From NCBI RefSeq assembly GCF_000378385.1, contig NZ_KB899673.1, positions 90,797-154,796 of the forward strand: DNA of 64,000 nt. The letters are read 5' to 3'. The notes under the pieces are model-generated. The model was not told where the DNA came from. It ran no database searches and was given only the letters and a program-made list of their open reading frames with translations. Numbering within the stretch: the stretch's first letter is position 1; the number at the start of each line of letters is the position of its first letter. The DNA comes from Paenibacillus daejeonensis DSM 15491. GTDB taxonomy: Bacteria; Bacillota; Bacilli; Paenibacillales; Paenibacillaceae. Made by a program: the position numbers and the translations under genes. Positions 50,301 through 59,252 of the stretch are shown here, one piece after another.

Positions 50301-52799
50301 AGTGGTCAAGCCAACGATGATATCGATCTGCTCTCCCTCTGCCTTGTCAAAGTCCACCACTGTCTGGTCCAATAGATCCGGCAGGAGCACCCGGAGCTTG
50401 TCGAGCAGCATGAAGATACCCGATTTTTTGACCGCCTTAAGCGTATGTTCCCCGTCTTCCAGTCCGGTGATGGCATATACCGGCTGCTGTGCCAGGCGAC
50501 CAATATGATGCGTGCTAACGGTCATCTGGTATTCATCATCAATGTAGATATCCACTTCTCCCTGCGATGGATCCAATTCCGTAATGTATTCAATCCCGGT
50601 CCCATGGAAGGTATACGAGAAGGAATCCTGATCATCGCGCTCAGCAAAATGAACATCGTCCATATAGTCACCCAGTCCGCGATTGTAGCTGCGGTTCCAC
50701 ACCCCGGAATACACGATGCCCGGATCCGTATCGTTGAGTGAGATCGAGCCTCCGGCCGACGTGTCCCGCACAACCAGGGATACCCGGCGCTCCGGCCCTG
50801 CACTGAACGTAAACGTCAATGCCGTGGTGCCTGTATCCAGCTCGCCAAGCAACTCAGGCGATAGTGTCAGCCGCTGTCCGCTTACGGTATAGTCCTGCCC
50901 TTCGACAAGGGTCTCGTTGCCGTGCTGGACACTGACGAGTGTGTTGCCGTTCAGCTCCGTCGTGACGGATACTGCGCCCTGCGTCAGCTGATCGTAGTTC
51001 ACCGTTGCCGGGTATACACGGCTGTCGCGCAGCGACGAATTGCTAATGGCTATGGCCAGTTGCTGTGGCGCACCACCGCTGAAGGTAAAGGTCAGGTTCA
51101 GCATACCAGCCGGCTTGGCAGCCAGATAAGCCTTGCTGATCGTTACCTGCTGACCCGCGACCGTGTAATCCGTTCCTTCCACCAGAGAGACGCCGCGGTG
51201 CGAGATGCCTGTCAGTGTGTTGCCGTTCAGGGCAAGCTCCACCTTCACATCGGCCTGGGCCTCCGGCTTCTTGTCGAAGCTGGCTGTCCGCGGTTCGATG
51301 ACGCTATCCAGCGCATTGGCATCGGTGATATCAATCACCAGATTCTGCTCGCCGCCCGCCAGCTCGCGTCCGCCTTCGCGCGTCCAGTCGCCACTGTAGC
51401 GCATGCCGGTGTCGTCATCGTTTGCGGTGGCTGTTCCACCAAGCGCCGTCACCTTGAGCAGACGTGAAGCATGCGGCGGCAGGCCTTCGGCTGTGAAGCC
51501 TTCCGCATGCGTGCCCAGCTCTGCATGCTCCCACACATCGCGCACCGACGCCGAGCCATCCAGCCCGATCTCTTGCCAGTCAACCGACACATCGGCGGTC
51601 TCGTCGGAGAGGTTGAACAAACCAACGGAGAACGTACCATCGCCGTTGTTGGCGTACCACACCTGCTGCTCCGTCTCGGTCGATACCGGATGTCCCGGCC
51701 GTCCCGCCTGATTGATCGCGATGACCTCTTCATTCGTCAGCAGCTCCAGACCATACTCGTCCAGATTGGTCATATCGTTACCGATGTACAGCTGCGCTGA
51801 AGAGAGAGACCAGAAAGTCATAGCCGTCCGGCGTTGATCCTCCGTTATACCATCCATCTCGCCATTGCCTACATTAAGGGAATCGAAGTCGTTCCAGCCG
51901 CCCGGCCCGGCATGACGCCAGAACTTCTCTGCGAGGGGGAACAGACGCTTGATGTTCGGCCAGGACGTCAGCCCGCCGTCTCCGCAGTAGCATTCGACAT
52001 CCCAATCGATCCGCCAGCCCTGGGCATATTTCTTCCAATGATCGATATACTTGATATCCAATGCCCAGGATAACTCCAACCAGATATCATATGGGGCCAG
52101 CGCCTGCGACCATGCCTTCACATCATCGCGTGCGTCCATGGACAGATCCGAGATACCAGAGCCCGGGGTGACGCTGTCATACTTCAGAAAATCGATTCCC
52201 CACTCGCCATAGAGATCAGCAATGGAGTCAATGTACTTCTGCGAGCAAGGCGAGCTGAAGTCCATCTGATACGTATAGCCCCAGTAATCGCCGTCGCGCA
52301 GCGGTTGGGCTGCGATATCCTGCATTGAACAGCCCGGCGCGTTATAGATCGGCAAATCTTGCGCGTACCCGTCCTTGGAAACGCCAGGGATTCCGTACAA
52401 CCCGATTTTTTGCCCATTGGCATGAACATAATCGATAACATCCTGCAAACCGTCCGGGTACAGCGTCGTACTCGGGATGGGACGGCCATATTCGTCGTTG
52501 CTGCCATTCCAGCCGGCATCAATATTAATGTATTCGTAGCCATAAGGCTGCAGCTTGTCGCGCATCGCGTCAGACTGCGCCTTGATATTGTCCGCGTTGA
52601 TAAATTTGCCGTCACCCGTATAGACCTGCATGCTGTAGCTGCTCCAGCCCATATAGGGCTTGGCAGCGAATATCTCCTCATCCTCTGCGGGAGCGACGGG
52701 CTCCGCGGCACCGGGCAACGGTGCGGCAAGGCTGAGAGGCGTGACAGTCAGGGCGGCGATCAGCAGCCACTGGCGGGCTTTGCGGATAAATGCGCTCAT
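47334..52799 (-). CDS. Surface-anchored GH27 glycosidase with X2 and carbohydrate-binding-like modules and SLH domains
   Basis: 1821 residues. Signal peptide (WLLIAALTVTPLSLAAPLPG), GH27 alpha-galactosidase-type barrel about 45-385 (KPYMGWSSYS; YINIDAGWN; nucleophile D208 in FLKYDS; acid/base candidates D265 or D267 in RIDWDVEC), a beta-sandwich, then six X2-like domains with three related binding-type modules (LGDYMDDVHF...GEVDIYIDDEYQMTVS...GEHTLKAVKKSG) between them, a Pro-rich linker, a pre-SLH domain and three SLH motifs (MQGYEDGSFRPGNQVSRAE; MQGYGDRSFGPGRPVTRAE; LDGYPDGTFRPNQPLTRAE). It is exported and held in the cell wall by SLH domains, releasing alpha-linked galactose-type sugars for the importer encoded upstream. 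Two module junctions look like in-frame deletions. Confidence 0.9.
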   Translation of the reverse strand: MSAFIRKARQWLLIAALTVTPLSLAAPLPGAAEPVAPAEDEEIFAAKPYMGWSSYSMQVYTGDGKFINADNIKAQSDAMRDKLQPYGYEYINIDAGWNGSNDEYGRPIPSTTLYPDGLQDVIDYVHANGQKIGLYGIPGVSKDGYAQDLPIYNAPGCSMQDIAAQPLRDGDYWGYTYQMDFSSPCSQKYIDSIADLYGEWGIDFLKYDSVTPGSGISDLSMDARDDVKAWSQALAPYDIWLELSWALDIKYIDHWKKYAQGWRIDWDVECYCGDGGLTSWPNIKRLFPLAEKFWRHAGPGGWNDFDSLNVGNGEMDGITEDQRRTAMTFWSLSSAQLYIGNDMTNLDEYGLELLTNEEVIAINQAGRPGHPVSTETEQQVWYANNGDGTFSVGLFNLSDETADVSVDWQEIGLDGSASVRDVWEHAELGTHAEGFTAEGLPPHASRLLKVTALGGTATANDDDTGMRYSGDWTREGGRELAGGEQNLVIDITDANALDSVIEPRTASFDKKPEAQADVKVELALNGNTLTGISHRGVSLVEGTDYTVAGQQVTISKAYLAAKPAGMLNLTFTFSGGAPQQLAIAISNSSLRDSRVYPATVNYDQLTQGAVSVTTELNGNTLVSVQHGNETLVEGQDYTVSGQRLTLSPELLGELDTGTTALTFTFSAGPERRVSLVVRDTSAGGSISLNDTDPGIVYSGVWNRSYNRGLGDYMDDVHFAERDDQDSFSYTFHGTGIEYITELDPSQGEVDIYIDDEYQMTVSTHHIGRLAQQPVYAITGLEDGEHTLKAVKKSGIFMLLDKLRVLLPDLLDQTVVDFDKAEGEQIDIIVGLTTDRDLEVVRSGEDALTAGSDYVLEDGSVTIHRTYLASQPVDTLALVFGFEGGAQQTLVVEIADSTATNSTISPTAGAFDKQASLQEDIRTTLTLADNTLVRISNGSYILTEGTDYLIEGDEVVIQASYLGGLPVGSASLRFGFSEGASQILTVTITDTTVPSAAVVPATASFDKAPGAQADVTTEIRDNGHTLTGISHQGETLQEGDDYELYGGLLTIRRAYLDGQSEGMVNLSLHFSGGEPQTLAVAVTDSSRGRYTVVNNDDSDIFYKGAWQHSRNRGLGNYRDDVHFTETDGDYLEFTFQGTGISLVTEMDPAHGDMDIYIDGELIQRVSTYAPQKQAGETVFSIAGLEAGEHTIKAVKRSGYFMLLDQLTYRIQDLISPDTGSFEKSQPAPVTTELLIDGSNLLGIRHDGNALAEGTDYTVDGDQITISSSYLATQPVGTLQLSIAYQGDYMGDLHQTETNGDSVAYIFTGTGVTLLMPKSPEQGEIDIYVDGTLRETVSAHHASRMTQQAVYTVNGLTPGRHTIQAVKASGEVMLIDGVRVQLAGSTPPVDPPTNPPVLPPVTGGPGVTPEPQGEQVEVQIGGDQIVTVHRTPLASGGKRDELTLTQEQARIAAADAKARGLREVVLIIPDSGDDVAETEVRLARESLAAIADAGLGLRLVTRNASISVDGDTLAAQRAAVTFLLKPVKDEQGRQAIANRSSAQAAVRIITGEAQASVVARPVTIETNLNPAYATIMLPLGGSSDADDVAVYMEHSDGSLQLLRGEETSYDEQNTPAILFATNHFSLFTLLHADGVGASSLGLPYMQGYEDGSFRPGNQVSRAEIATIFSRILTRHAATKPVIDYTDVASTHWANDAIDTVTGIGLMQGYGDRSFGPGRPVTRAELARLVSPLLSATDRAGAGFSDTADHWAAAEIVQAQAAGLLDGYPDGTFRPNQPLTRAEAVKVINGLLGRIAVMNATGLEWQDVPASHWAYGEIAAATAR

Positions 52800-52833
52800 A
52801 ATCCATCTCCTTTTACTTTCATAGGATAGGCGG

Positions 52834-52869
52834 CCGGACCCGCATCATGAGCGTACGCTTGCGGTCCGG
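52834..52869 (-). other. Hairpin between binding-protein and GH27 genes
   Basis: CCGGACC(C)GC / GCGGTCCGG pairs over 9 bp with one bulge, no T-run. It stands directly after the binding-protein stop and should protect that mRNA's 3' end while allowing read-through into the GH27 gene. Confidence 0.55.
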
Positions 52870-52891
52870 TCCACCGGGGCTTTAATCGACG

Positions 52892-54556
52892 TTAGTTGCC
52901 GAACGAAGCATCATAGGCTTTTTGCAGAATTTCCAAGTAACGGTCGATTTGCAGATCCTGCAATCCTTTGACATACGCATCCCAATCTTTCTCCAGGCTC
53001 TTGTTGCCGGTAATGAACTGCAGCGCATTCTGCTCGATGTACGATTTGATGTTGGTCTGAAGAATGCTGGCCTCATCGACTTCCTCTTGTGCAATCCAGA
53101 TGGACCAGAGCGGGAACAGCTCCTCCGGCTCATGACCTTCATAGAGCAGCGTCGCCTGGTATAGCCGGCGCTCGTAGTTGGCAGGATCATAGATTTCCGT
53201 TCCCTGGACGAAGCTGTCCCGGTACTCCTTGGGCATGTAGAAATGAGCCGTGCCGCTCCAGCCGGCATTGCGTGGAGCTTCGCCTTCGGCAGCAGGAATG
53301 AGCGCCACTTGCGGCTCTACCCCTTCGCCGAGCGCTTCTTCTCCCGCTTCCGGCTTGCGCCAGTCGATGCCTTCCATACCGGAGGCACCGTTCGTCTGTC
53401 CCTCCATCGTGAACATGTAGTCGACCATTTGAATCAGCGCAATCTGCTGCGCTTCCGACGCTTTATTGGTAATAACAAACTTCGCGCCAGGCGCAACGCC
53501 GCCGCCGTCATGGGTGGCATAGGAGCCGTGCGGTCCGGTTAGTGGCGGAACCGGGTTGTAATCGGCGGAGTTTTTGTTGCCGGCATCAATGTTGAGGAAG
53601 ATGGCCGGATGCATACCTGCGCCAGCGCCAAGAATCTGCGTATCCCCGTTCTCGCCAATTTTCTTGTACGCTTCTGCATTCTGGGCAAATGCCCCGGGAT
53701 CGATCAGGCCTTCGTCATACAGAGATTTGATATACGTCAGCCCTTCCTTCCACTCTTCCTTGAGAGCGGCTGACTCGACCTTGCCACCTGACAGATTTAG
53801 ATAGTTGCGATCATCGTTGTAGACAAAGCCATTCATTAGAAACGGAATAATACGCACGCCGAAGTCCTCTGTCGAGCCGCTCAACGGCACTTCATCAGCA
53901 ACGCCGTTGCCGTTGGGGTCCTGGGTCTTAAAGGCGCGGAGCGCATCCCGGAATTCATCGGTAGTCGACGGCATATCCAGTCCCAGCTCATCGAGCCACT
54001 TCGTATTGATCCACATCTTGTTTGGATAAGAGCAGTGAAAACACTGACTATAGGCGACCAATCCATAGATATTGCCATCCGGCGCTGTATTAAACGCTTT
54101 CAAATCCGGGTTGGACTCCATCGCAGCTTTGATGTTGGGCGCATGCTGGTCAATGAGATCATTAAGCGGGACGATGACGCCCTGTTTGCCGTATTTGACA
54201 ACATCCGCCTGTGAGAACTGGTCGATATACCCAGGCAGGATATAGGCGTCTGGATAATCTCCACTGGCCAGCGAGATCTGCCGTTTTTCCTTGGCTCCGT
54301 CGGGTGGCGTCGTCTCAAAGCTCATCTTGAGGTTAAACTTATCTTCCAGAAAGGCGGTGAATTTGTTGGTCGTCAAGTCGATGCCCTGCTCCTGTACGGC
54401 GAACAGTGTTACCTCGACCGGGGCCGTGCCGCTCTCGCCGGGTTGGGGCTCCGTTCCCGGGCTGCTCTCTGACGGCGCGTTGTTACCCGAACAGGCAGCC
54501 AGCAGCATGCTGCTCGCCAGCACGACGGTTAACAGGCCTGACAATCTCTTCTTCAT
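52892..54556 (-). CDS. LplA-type substrate-binding lipoprotein
   Basis: 554 residues. Signal and lipobox are GLLTVVLASSMLLAAC-SG. The body is the large LplA class (TLFAVQEQGIDLTTNKFTAF; NGFVYNDDRNYLNLSGGKV; ALKEEWKEGLTYIKSLYDEG; GGVAPGAKFVITNKASEAQQ). It is the third gene of the run permease, permease, binding protein, GH27 enzyme, and should bind oligosaccharides freed by the latter. An extended -10 about 85 bases upstream may give it extra transcription. Confidence 0.92.
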   Translation of the reverse strand: MKKRLSGLLTVVLASSMLLAACSGNNAPSESSPGTEPQPGESGTAPVEVTLFAVQEQGIDLTTNKFTAFLEDKFNLKMSFETTPPDGAKEKRQISLASGDYPDAYILPGYIDQFSQADVVKYGKQGVIVPLNDLIDQHAPNIKAAMESNPDLKAFNTAPDGNIYGLVAYSQCFHCSYPNKMWINTKWLDELGLDMPSTTDEFRDALRAFKTQDPNGNGVADEVPLSGSTEDFGVRIIPFLMNGFVYNDDRNYLNLSGGKVESAALKEEWKEGLTYIKSLYDEGLIDPGAFAQNAEAYKKIGENGDTQILGAGAGMHPAIFLNIDAGNKNSADYNPVPPLTGPHGSYATHDGGGVAPGAKFVITNKASEAQQIALIQMVDYMFTMEGQTNGASGMEGIDWRKPEAGEEALGEGVEPQVALIPAAEGEAPRNAGWSGTAHFYMPKEYRDSFVQGTEIYDPANYERRLYQATLLYEGHEPEELFPLWSIWIAQEEVDEASILQTNIKSYIEQNALQFITGNKSLEKDWDAYVKGLQDLQIDRYLEILQKAYDASFGN

Positions 54557-54640
54557 CTCGATTCGCTCCCTTTTTCTAATCGTGCATCCTTTATTACTCT
54601 GTTCAACTTGCCATTCCCGTACAGGGCCTCACCTCCTCTC

Positions 54641-54649
54641 ATTATACCA
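54641..54649 (-). promoter_or_regulatory. Internal extended -10 promoter before the binding-protein gene
   Basis: TGGTATAAT on the minus strand in the 120-base gap between permease and binding-protein genes; no good -35. It would raise binding-protein levels over the permeases. Confidence 0.45.
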
Positions 54650-54676
54650 CCGTCCAGCGTCACTCCCCTTTGGCCA

Positions 54677-55597
54677 TTAACCCTTCACCGAGCCCACGAG
54701 CATACCCTGGACAAAATACCGTTGCACAAACGGATAAATCAGCAGCACTGGCAACGTTGCGACAACAATCAGCGAATACTTCAGCAGTTCAGACAATTGC
54801 TGCCGCTCCACCTGTTGCAAGGCATCAGTGACGCCTGTGCTGTTGTTGAGAATAATAATGCTGCGCAGGATCAGCTGAAGCGGGAATAGATTGGCTGACT
54901 TTAGATAGATAAGGGCATCAAAATACGCATTCCATTGTCCGACGCCATACATGAGAACGAGCACAGCAAGGATCGGCTTGGAGAGTGGCAGGACGACGCT
55001 GCGCATAAAGCGCAGGTCACTGCAGCCATCCATCTCCGCCGCTTCCGTCAGTTCCTCTGGAATCGACGCTTGGAAGAAGGAGCGGGCGATGATGACCTGC
55101 CACACCCAGATGGCGTTGGGAATAAGCAGAGCCCATCGTGTATCAATCATTCCCATCTCCCGCACAACCATATAGGTCGGGATCAAACCGCCGCTGAACA
55201 GCATGGTAAACGTGATCAGCATCATGATGATGCCCCGGCCGAAGAAGGTCCGGCGCGACATCGGGTAGGCAATCATCACCGTCAAAGCCACACTAATCAG
55301 CGTGCCTGCGGTTGTATAGAACAACGAATTCGCGTAGCCCCTCATAATCTCCGGCGTCTGGAAGAGCACCTCAAAGCCGCGGAACGAGATGTCGACCGGC
55401 CACAGCCAGACACGACCGGAGGTCACGGCTGCCGGGCTGCTAATGGAGCTGCTGGCGATGTAGATGAGCGGATAGATGACGATGATCAGAACAATCGTCA
55501 GAATCGTATAGATACAGAACATGAACAGACGGTCACCGGCTGATTCGCGAATTGCGGATCCGCGACGCCGGCGTTCCGTACCGGATGCTGACTTCAT
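54677..55597 (-). CDS. Sugar ABC transporter permease, LplC/YtcP type
   Basis: 306 residues. After a basic N-terminus (TERRRRGSAIRESAGDRL) come six membrane segments; the EAA loop is EELTEAAEMDGCSDLRFMRS and the C-terminus QRYFVQGMLVGSVKG. It follows the LplB-type gene by 48 bases and belongs to the GH27 locus importer. Confidence 0.92.
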   Translation of the reverse strand: MKSASGTERRRRGSAIRESAGDRLFMFCIYTILTIVLIIVIYPLIYIASSSISSPAAVTSGRVWLWPVDISFRGFEVLFQTPEIMRGYANSLFYTTAGTLISVALTVMIAYPMSRRTFFGRGIIMMLITFTMLFSGGLIPTYMVVREMGMIDTRWALLIPNAIWVWQVIIARSFFQASIPEELTEAAEMDGCSDLRFMRSVVLPLSKPILAVLVLMYGVGQWNAYFDALIYLKSANLFPLQLILRSIIILNNSTGVTDALQQVERQQLSELLKYSLIVVATLPVLLIYPFVQRYFVQGMLVGSVKG

Positions 55598-55645
55598 GGC
55601 GGAACTCCCCTTTTTTTAGTAGAATCTCAAGTTTCCGGGGTGAAG

Positions 55646-56674
55646 TTACCAGATGCTTGATTTGGTGAATCGACGAGCCAGCGCATTGACCGCGACCAGC
55701 AGCACCAGATTAATGAGCGAGTTGAACAATCCTACCGCGGTTGCAAAGCTGTAATTGGCATTGAGCAGCCCGATCTTGTAAACATAGGTGGCGATAATTT
55801 CAGAATTGACCATATTGAGCGGATTTTGCAGCAAATAGATTTTCTCGAAGCCGATCGCCATGACGCTGCCGACATTCAGGATGAGAATAATCGTGATGGT
55901 CGGCATCAGGCCTGGTAAGTCGACATGAACAATTTTTTGCAGCCGTGAGGCGCCGTCCACTCTGGCAGCCTCGTAGAGCGTCGGGTCGATACCGGCCAGT
56001 GCCGCCAGATAGATGACAGCCGAGTAGCCTGCCGTCTGCCAGATGTCTGACCAGACATAGATAGATCGGAACATACCAGCCTCGCCCAGAAAATTGACGG
56101 TTTCCATGCCGAAATAGTCAAGGGCGACGTTGACGAACCCGAGCCGTGGCGCCAAAAACAGCATGATGATGGATACCATAACGACAGTTGAGATGAAATA
56201 AGGTGCAAAGGTCACCAGTTGAACCATCCGCTTGAAGCGGCCGCTCCTTACTTCATTGAGCATCAGAGCCAGCAGGATCGGCACAGGAAAGCCAGCGAGC
56301 AGCAGATAGCCGCTAATTAGAATGGTGTTACGGACGAGCGGCCAGAACATCGGGTTGTCGAAGAACAGCTGGAAGTTGCGGAGGCCGACCCACGGACTTC
56401 CCCAGATGCCAAGCGTGACATTGTAGTCTTTGAAGGCCAGCACAGCATTGAGCATCGGATAATATTTGAAGATGGCGAAGAACAGCAGCGGCGGGATGAT
56501 AACAAGGTACAGCTGCCAGTGCTTGCGGACGCTTTTGCGAGCCTCCTCTACGAATCGCGGCCTGCGCTTGCGGCGGGCGGTGCGGGTGTCTTCCCGTGCG
56601 ATGGATGTGTCCAGAGTAATTCCCCCTAAGCCTAAGCATGTGATGATGGTAGCGCTTTCTGTACAATCGATCAT
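55646..56674 (-). CDS. Sugar ABC transporter permease, LplB type, start codon uncertain
   Basis: 342 residues if the ATG at 56674 is used, with six membrane segments from about residue 55 (LYLVIIPPLLFFAIFKYYPM) and EAA loop PTLYEAARVDGASRLQKIVH. The ATG at 56674 has no ribosome binding site and its first 20 residues (MIDCTESATIITCLGLGGIT) are unlike any LplB N-terminus. AGGGGGA stands 6 bases before a CTG at 56614, after which the product would be DTSIAREDTRTARRKRR, a normal basic N-terminus; no ATG, GTG or TTG is better placed. A CTG start is therefore plausible. First gene of the importer run of the GH27 locus. Confidence 0.88.
   Translation of the reverse strand: MIDCTESATIITCLGLGGITLDTSIAREDTRTARRKRRPRFVEEARKSVRKHWQLYLVIIPPLLFFAIFKYYPMLNAVLAFKDYNVTLGIWGSPWVGLRNFQLFFDNPMFWPLVRNTILISGYLLLAGFPVPILLALMLNEVRSGRFKRMVQLVTFAPYFISTVVMVSIIMLFLAPRLGFVNVALDYFGMETVNFLGEAGMFRSIYVWSDIWQTAGYSAVIYLAALAGIDPTLYEAARVDGASRLQKIVHVDLPGLMPTITIILILNVGSVMAIGFEKIYLLQNPLNMVNSEIIATYVYKIGLLNANYSFATAVGLFNSLINLVLLVAVNALARRFTKSSIW
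56647..56660. promoter_or_regulatory. Possible catabolite-repression (cre) site at the importer start
   Basis: On the minus strand AGAAAGCGCTACCA matches the cre consensus TGWAANCGNTNWCA with two mismatches. It lies at the very 5' end of the importer operon, ahead of the presumed CTG start, a place where CcpA would block transcription. Confidence 0.35.
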
Positions 56675-56824
56675 AGTCTAACTTCATGCTGAAAAAACAG
56701 GTACACTTGCGTCATTTACCGTACAGTTCCCCCTATTATTAGGGGCCAATCGCGGTGTAGAGGGTACCTATTGGAAAATGAAGCGCGTCCACTTGGCGGA
56801 AACGCAAGGGTAGTCGAACCCAAA

Positions 56825-56872
56825 AGAAGGTGTCTTGCACATCCGACGCTTCGGACGTGCAAGACACCTTCT
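56825..56872 (-). terminator. Very stable terminator after the membrane AraC gene
   Basis: AGAAGGTGTCTTGCAC / GTGCAAGACACCTTCT (16 bp) with an inner TCCGA/TCGGA pair and a 4-base loop, followed on the minus strand by T4. Confidence 0.8.
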
Positions 56873-56900
56873 ACTCAGGTTCTCTCTGATCAAGATGGCA

Positions 56901-59207
56901 TTAGCTTTGGAGTGATTGGCGGTAAGCGCTCGGGGCGACACCCATAACCCGCTTGAAAGCGCGCCGAAAGGAATGCGAGCTATTGTAACCGACACGTGCC
57001 GCAATATCGTCTACCGTGCATCCCTCACTGCTAAGCAGTGCTGACGCATGATGCATACGAACCCGCTCAAGGTGATCCGATATATTGTCGCCGGTCACTT
57101 CCTTGAACAGCTGCGAGATATATTTCTCGGGACGGCCCACTTGCTCGGCGATCCGGTACAGCGTCAGCTCCGAGTCGCCATATTGCTCGGAGATCACCTG
57201 CCGGATTCGGTCAACGGTCTGGATATGGGCGTGGTTTTTCTTGCTGCTGATGATCTGGCATAGTGCGTCGGTCACACGCTCAAGCTCCTCTTGCACAAGT
57301 GGCAGTGCGCTTCCTGCTGGAATATCTACAATTTGTTGCTTGAGCTCATGGAGCTGCTCGGACTGCGCGAACGCTTGGTGATCCAGCAGTTTGAGCAGCG
57401 TCCCTTTGAGTTCCCCGGTCAATTGCTGTCTCATCTCCTGTGCAAGCTGGCGCTGCTCAGTGTTCTCCGCAATCACCGCAGCCAGCACCCGTGCGGCTTC
57501 ATCCGGCTCACCTGCCCGGATTGTACTGATCAAGCGTTGCTCGACATCAAGCGGATAGTAATAAGTCGCCGTCTCCAGAGGGGCATCCCCGTACCAGAGC
57601 AGGTGTCTCTCACCAATTGGCTCAGCATAATCCAGTGTCTGTCTGGCCTGTTCGAACGCATGGCTGGTATCCAGCAGCTGATGGAAGATGCCGCCTACGG
57701 CAGCTGTGCAGGAGACCTTGTAGTCTGAGTAAACCCTTGTGGCCAGCTCAGTCAGCACCTCATTAAGCTCCTGGCGCAGGTAGTCTGGCTCGCGGCCGCT
57801 TGATCCGTCCCCTGCTGTCCAGATGAATGCCAGCGCATCCGAACCGAGATCGATGGTGTGCGCTTGTTCGGCTAGTACAGACAACGACTGCTTCAGGATT
57901 AGTCGCGCTGCTGCTAACTCGTTAAGGATATCGACGCTGTCCATGCCTGTATACCCGTTAATTCGGAGGATGCCAACATAGCCACTAGTTGAGGGAAAGA
58001 CTGTATCCGCCTGCTGGGCAGCTGTCGTGATCTCCTCCGGCGTATGAAACTCTCCCGCCAGCAGCCGTCTCAGAAAGCCGTCCCGTACCAGCGGCATCTG
58101 CTTCTGCAGCGCCTGCTCCAGGCGGCGGTTGCTGCTGATCATTGTGGAGATATTGCCCTGCAGGAAATCGTAGGCATTGCCGGTTCTGACGGGCTCTTTG
58201 CCGAACTGCTCCTTCATGACGCCGATGAGCCGGTTAATCGGCGCACTGTTGCGGTATGCCAGCAGCAAGCCAGCGAGCAGACCCAGCACAAGGGCCACTC
58301 CAGTCACCAGCCAGGTCATCTCCTTGATCTGATTCGCATTGGCCATCAGTACCTCGCGAGGGATGCCTGCCCGGTATGTCCACCCGGTCTTCTCGGAGCG
58401 GATTGTGATGACCAGATCGTCCTGAAAGAACTGGCTGCGGCTTGTGGAGTCCAGCATTTTCGTTGTCGCCAGCTCTCTCGCACCTGTCTCACTAATCCCG
58501 CGCAGACCAATCGTCCGCCCTTCATCATCGCTAATATGCGCCCAGCCGCCATAACGGTCCTCCAGTCCTGCCAACAGGCTGGAGATCATCCGTCCGTCAA
58601 TTAGTATAACCACAGTGGCCGGCGAAGCGTCGCCGAAGCTGTCCAGCGGCAGCGACTGCATATACGTCAATACTGTGGTTTCACGGCCGTTGTTTACGAA
58701 GGATTGCAGCGGCATCATCCCGCTGGTGTGGATAGAGCCCAGGATCGACTCCCTCCACTGCTCCAGCGTCAGTGAACTGTAATGATAGGTACCGTAATAA
58801 TGCTCTGGACGAACATAGACGGTCCCCTGCGTGAGGATGACATCGTAGTTGTTGAGATAAATGTAGAAGTGCTGCAGGAAATCGTTGGTTTGGCTGAACG
58901 GCGTAATTTGCTTGACCATATTGGCAATCCCATAGACATTGACGTGCTCGCCCTGGCGCTTCTCGTTCATCAGCTGCTGCAGATCCGGGTTAAGCGCCAG
59001 TTGGCGTGTGAAGCCCTCCACTTCCGCCATTCGTCGCTCCAGAATCTCCTGGCTGCGCTGCAGCTGCGAGACGCTGTTGTCAATGGACATGGATTGGGTG
59101 ACTGCAATGGACGTTCTGTACGATACGTATCCGGCGATGCTAGGAATCATGAGAATGATCAGGTAAGAGAAGAGAAATTTTTGGAACAAGGACGTGAATC
59201 TAGGCAC
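56901..59207 (-). CDS. Membrane-bound AraC-type regulator
   Basis: 768 residues. A membrane segment (about 8-29), an extracellular Cache-like sensor (about 30-290), a second membrane segment (about 292-314), a cytoplasmic middle region and a C-terminal AraC domain with two helix-turn-helix motifs (LTLYRIAEQVGRPEKYISQL; VDDIAARVGYNSSHSFRRAF). It is a one-piece sensor-regulator, the form common in Paenibacillus next to LplABC importers. It starts with GTG, GGGGGG 8 bases ahead. It lies upstream of the importer genes and should activate them when sugar is present outside. Confidence 0.9.
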   Translation of the reverse strand: MPRFTSLFQKFLFSYLIILMIPSIAGYVSYRTSIAVTQSMSIDNSVSQLQRSQEILERRMAEVEGFTRQLALNPDLQQLMNEKRQGEHVNVYGIANMVKQITPFSQTNDFLQHFYIYLNNYDVILTQGTVYVRPEHYYGTYHYSSLTLEQWRESILGSIHTSGMMPLQSFVNNGRETTVLTYMQSLPLDSFGDASPATVVILIDGRMISSLLAGLEDRYGGWAHISDDEGRTIGLRGISETGARELATTKMLDSTSRSQFFQDDLVITIRSEKTGWTYRAGIPREVLMANANQIKEMTWLVTGVALVLGLLAGLLLAYRNSAPINRLIGVMKEQFGKEPVRTGNAYDFLQGNISTMISSNRRLEQALQKQMPLVRDGFLRRLLAGEFHTPEEITTAAQQADTVFPSTSGYVGILRINGYTGMDSVDILNELAAARLILKQSLSVLAEQAHTIDLGSDALAFIWTAGDGSSGREPDYLRQELNEVLTELATRVYSDYKVSCTAAVGGIFHQLLDTSHAFEQARQTLDYAEPIGERHLLWYGDAPLETATYYYPLDVEQRLISTIRAGEPDEAARVLAAVIAENTEQRQLAQEMRQQLTGELKGTLLKLLDHQAFAQSEQLHELKQQIVDIPAGSALPLVQEELERVTDALCQIISSKKNHAHIQTVDRIRQVISEQYGDSELTLYRIAEQVGRPEKYISQLFKEVTGDNISDHLERVRMHHASALLSSEGCTVDDIAARVGYNSSHSFRRAFKRVMGVAPSAYRQSLQS

Positions 59208-59223
59208 AATAAGCCCCCCTTAT

Positions 59224-59236
59224 TGTAGCGCTTACA
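59224..59236. promoter_or_regulatory. cre-like site before the membrane AraC gene
   Basis: Minus strand TGTAAGCGCTACA: the cre consensus with one central base missing, nearly palindromic, 17 bases before the GTG start. Confidence 0.35.
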
Positions 59237-59252
59237 TATCTTGAACGAACGC

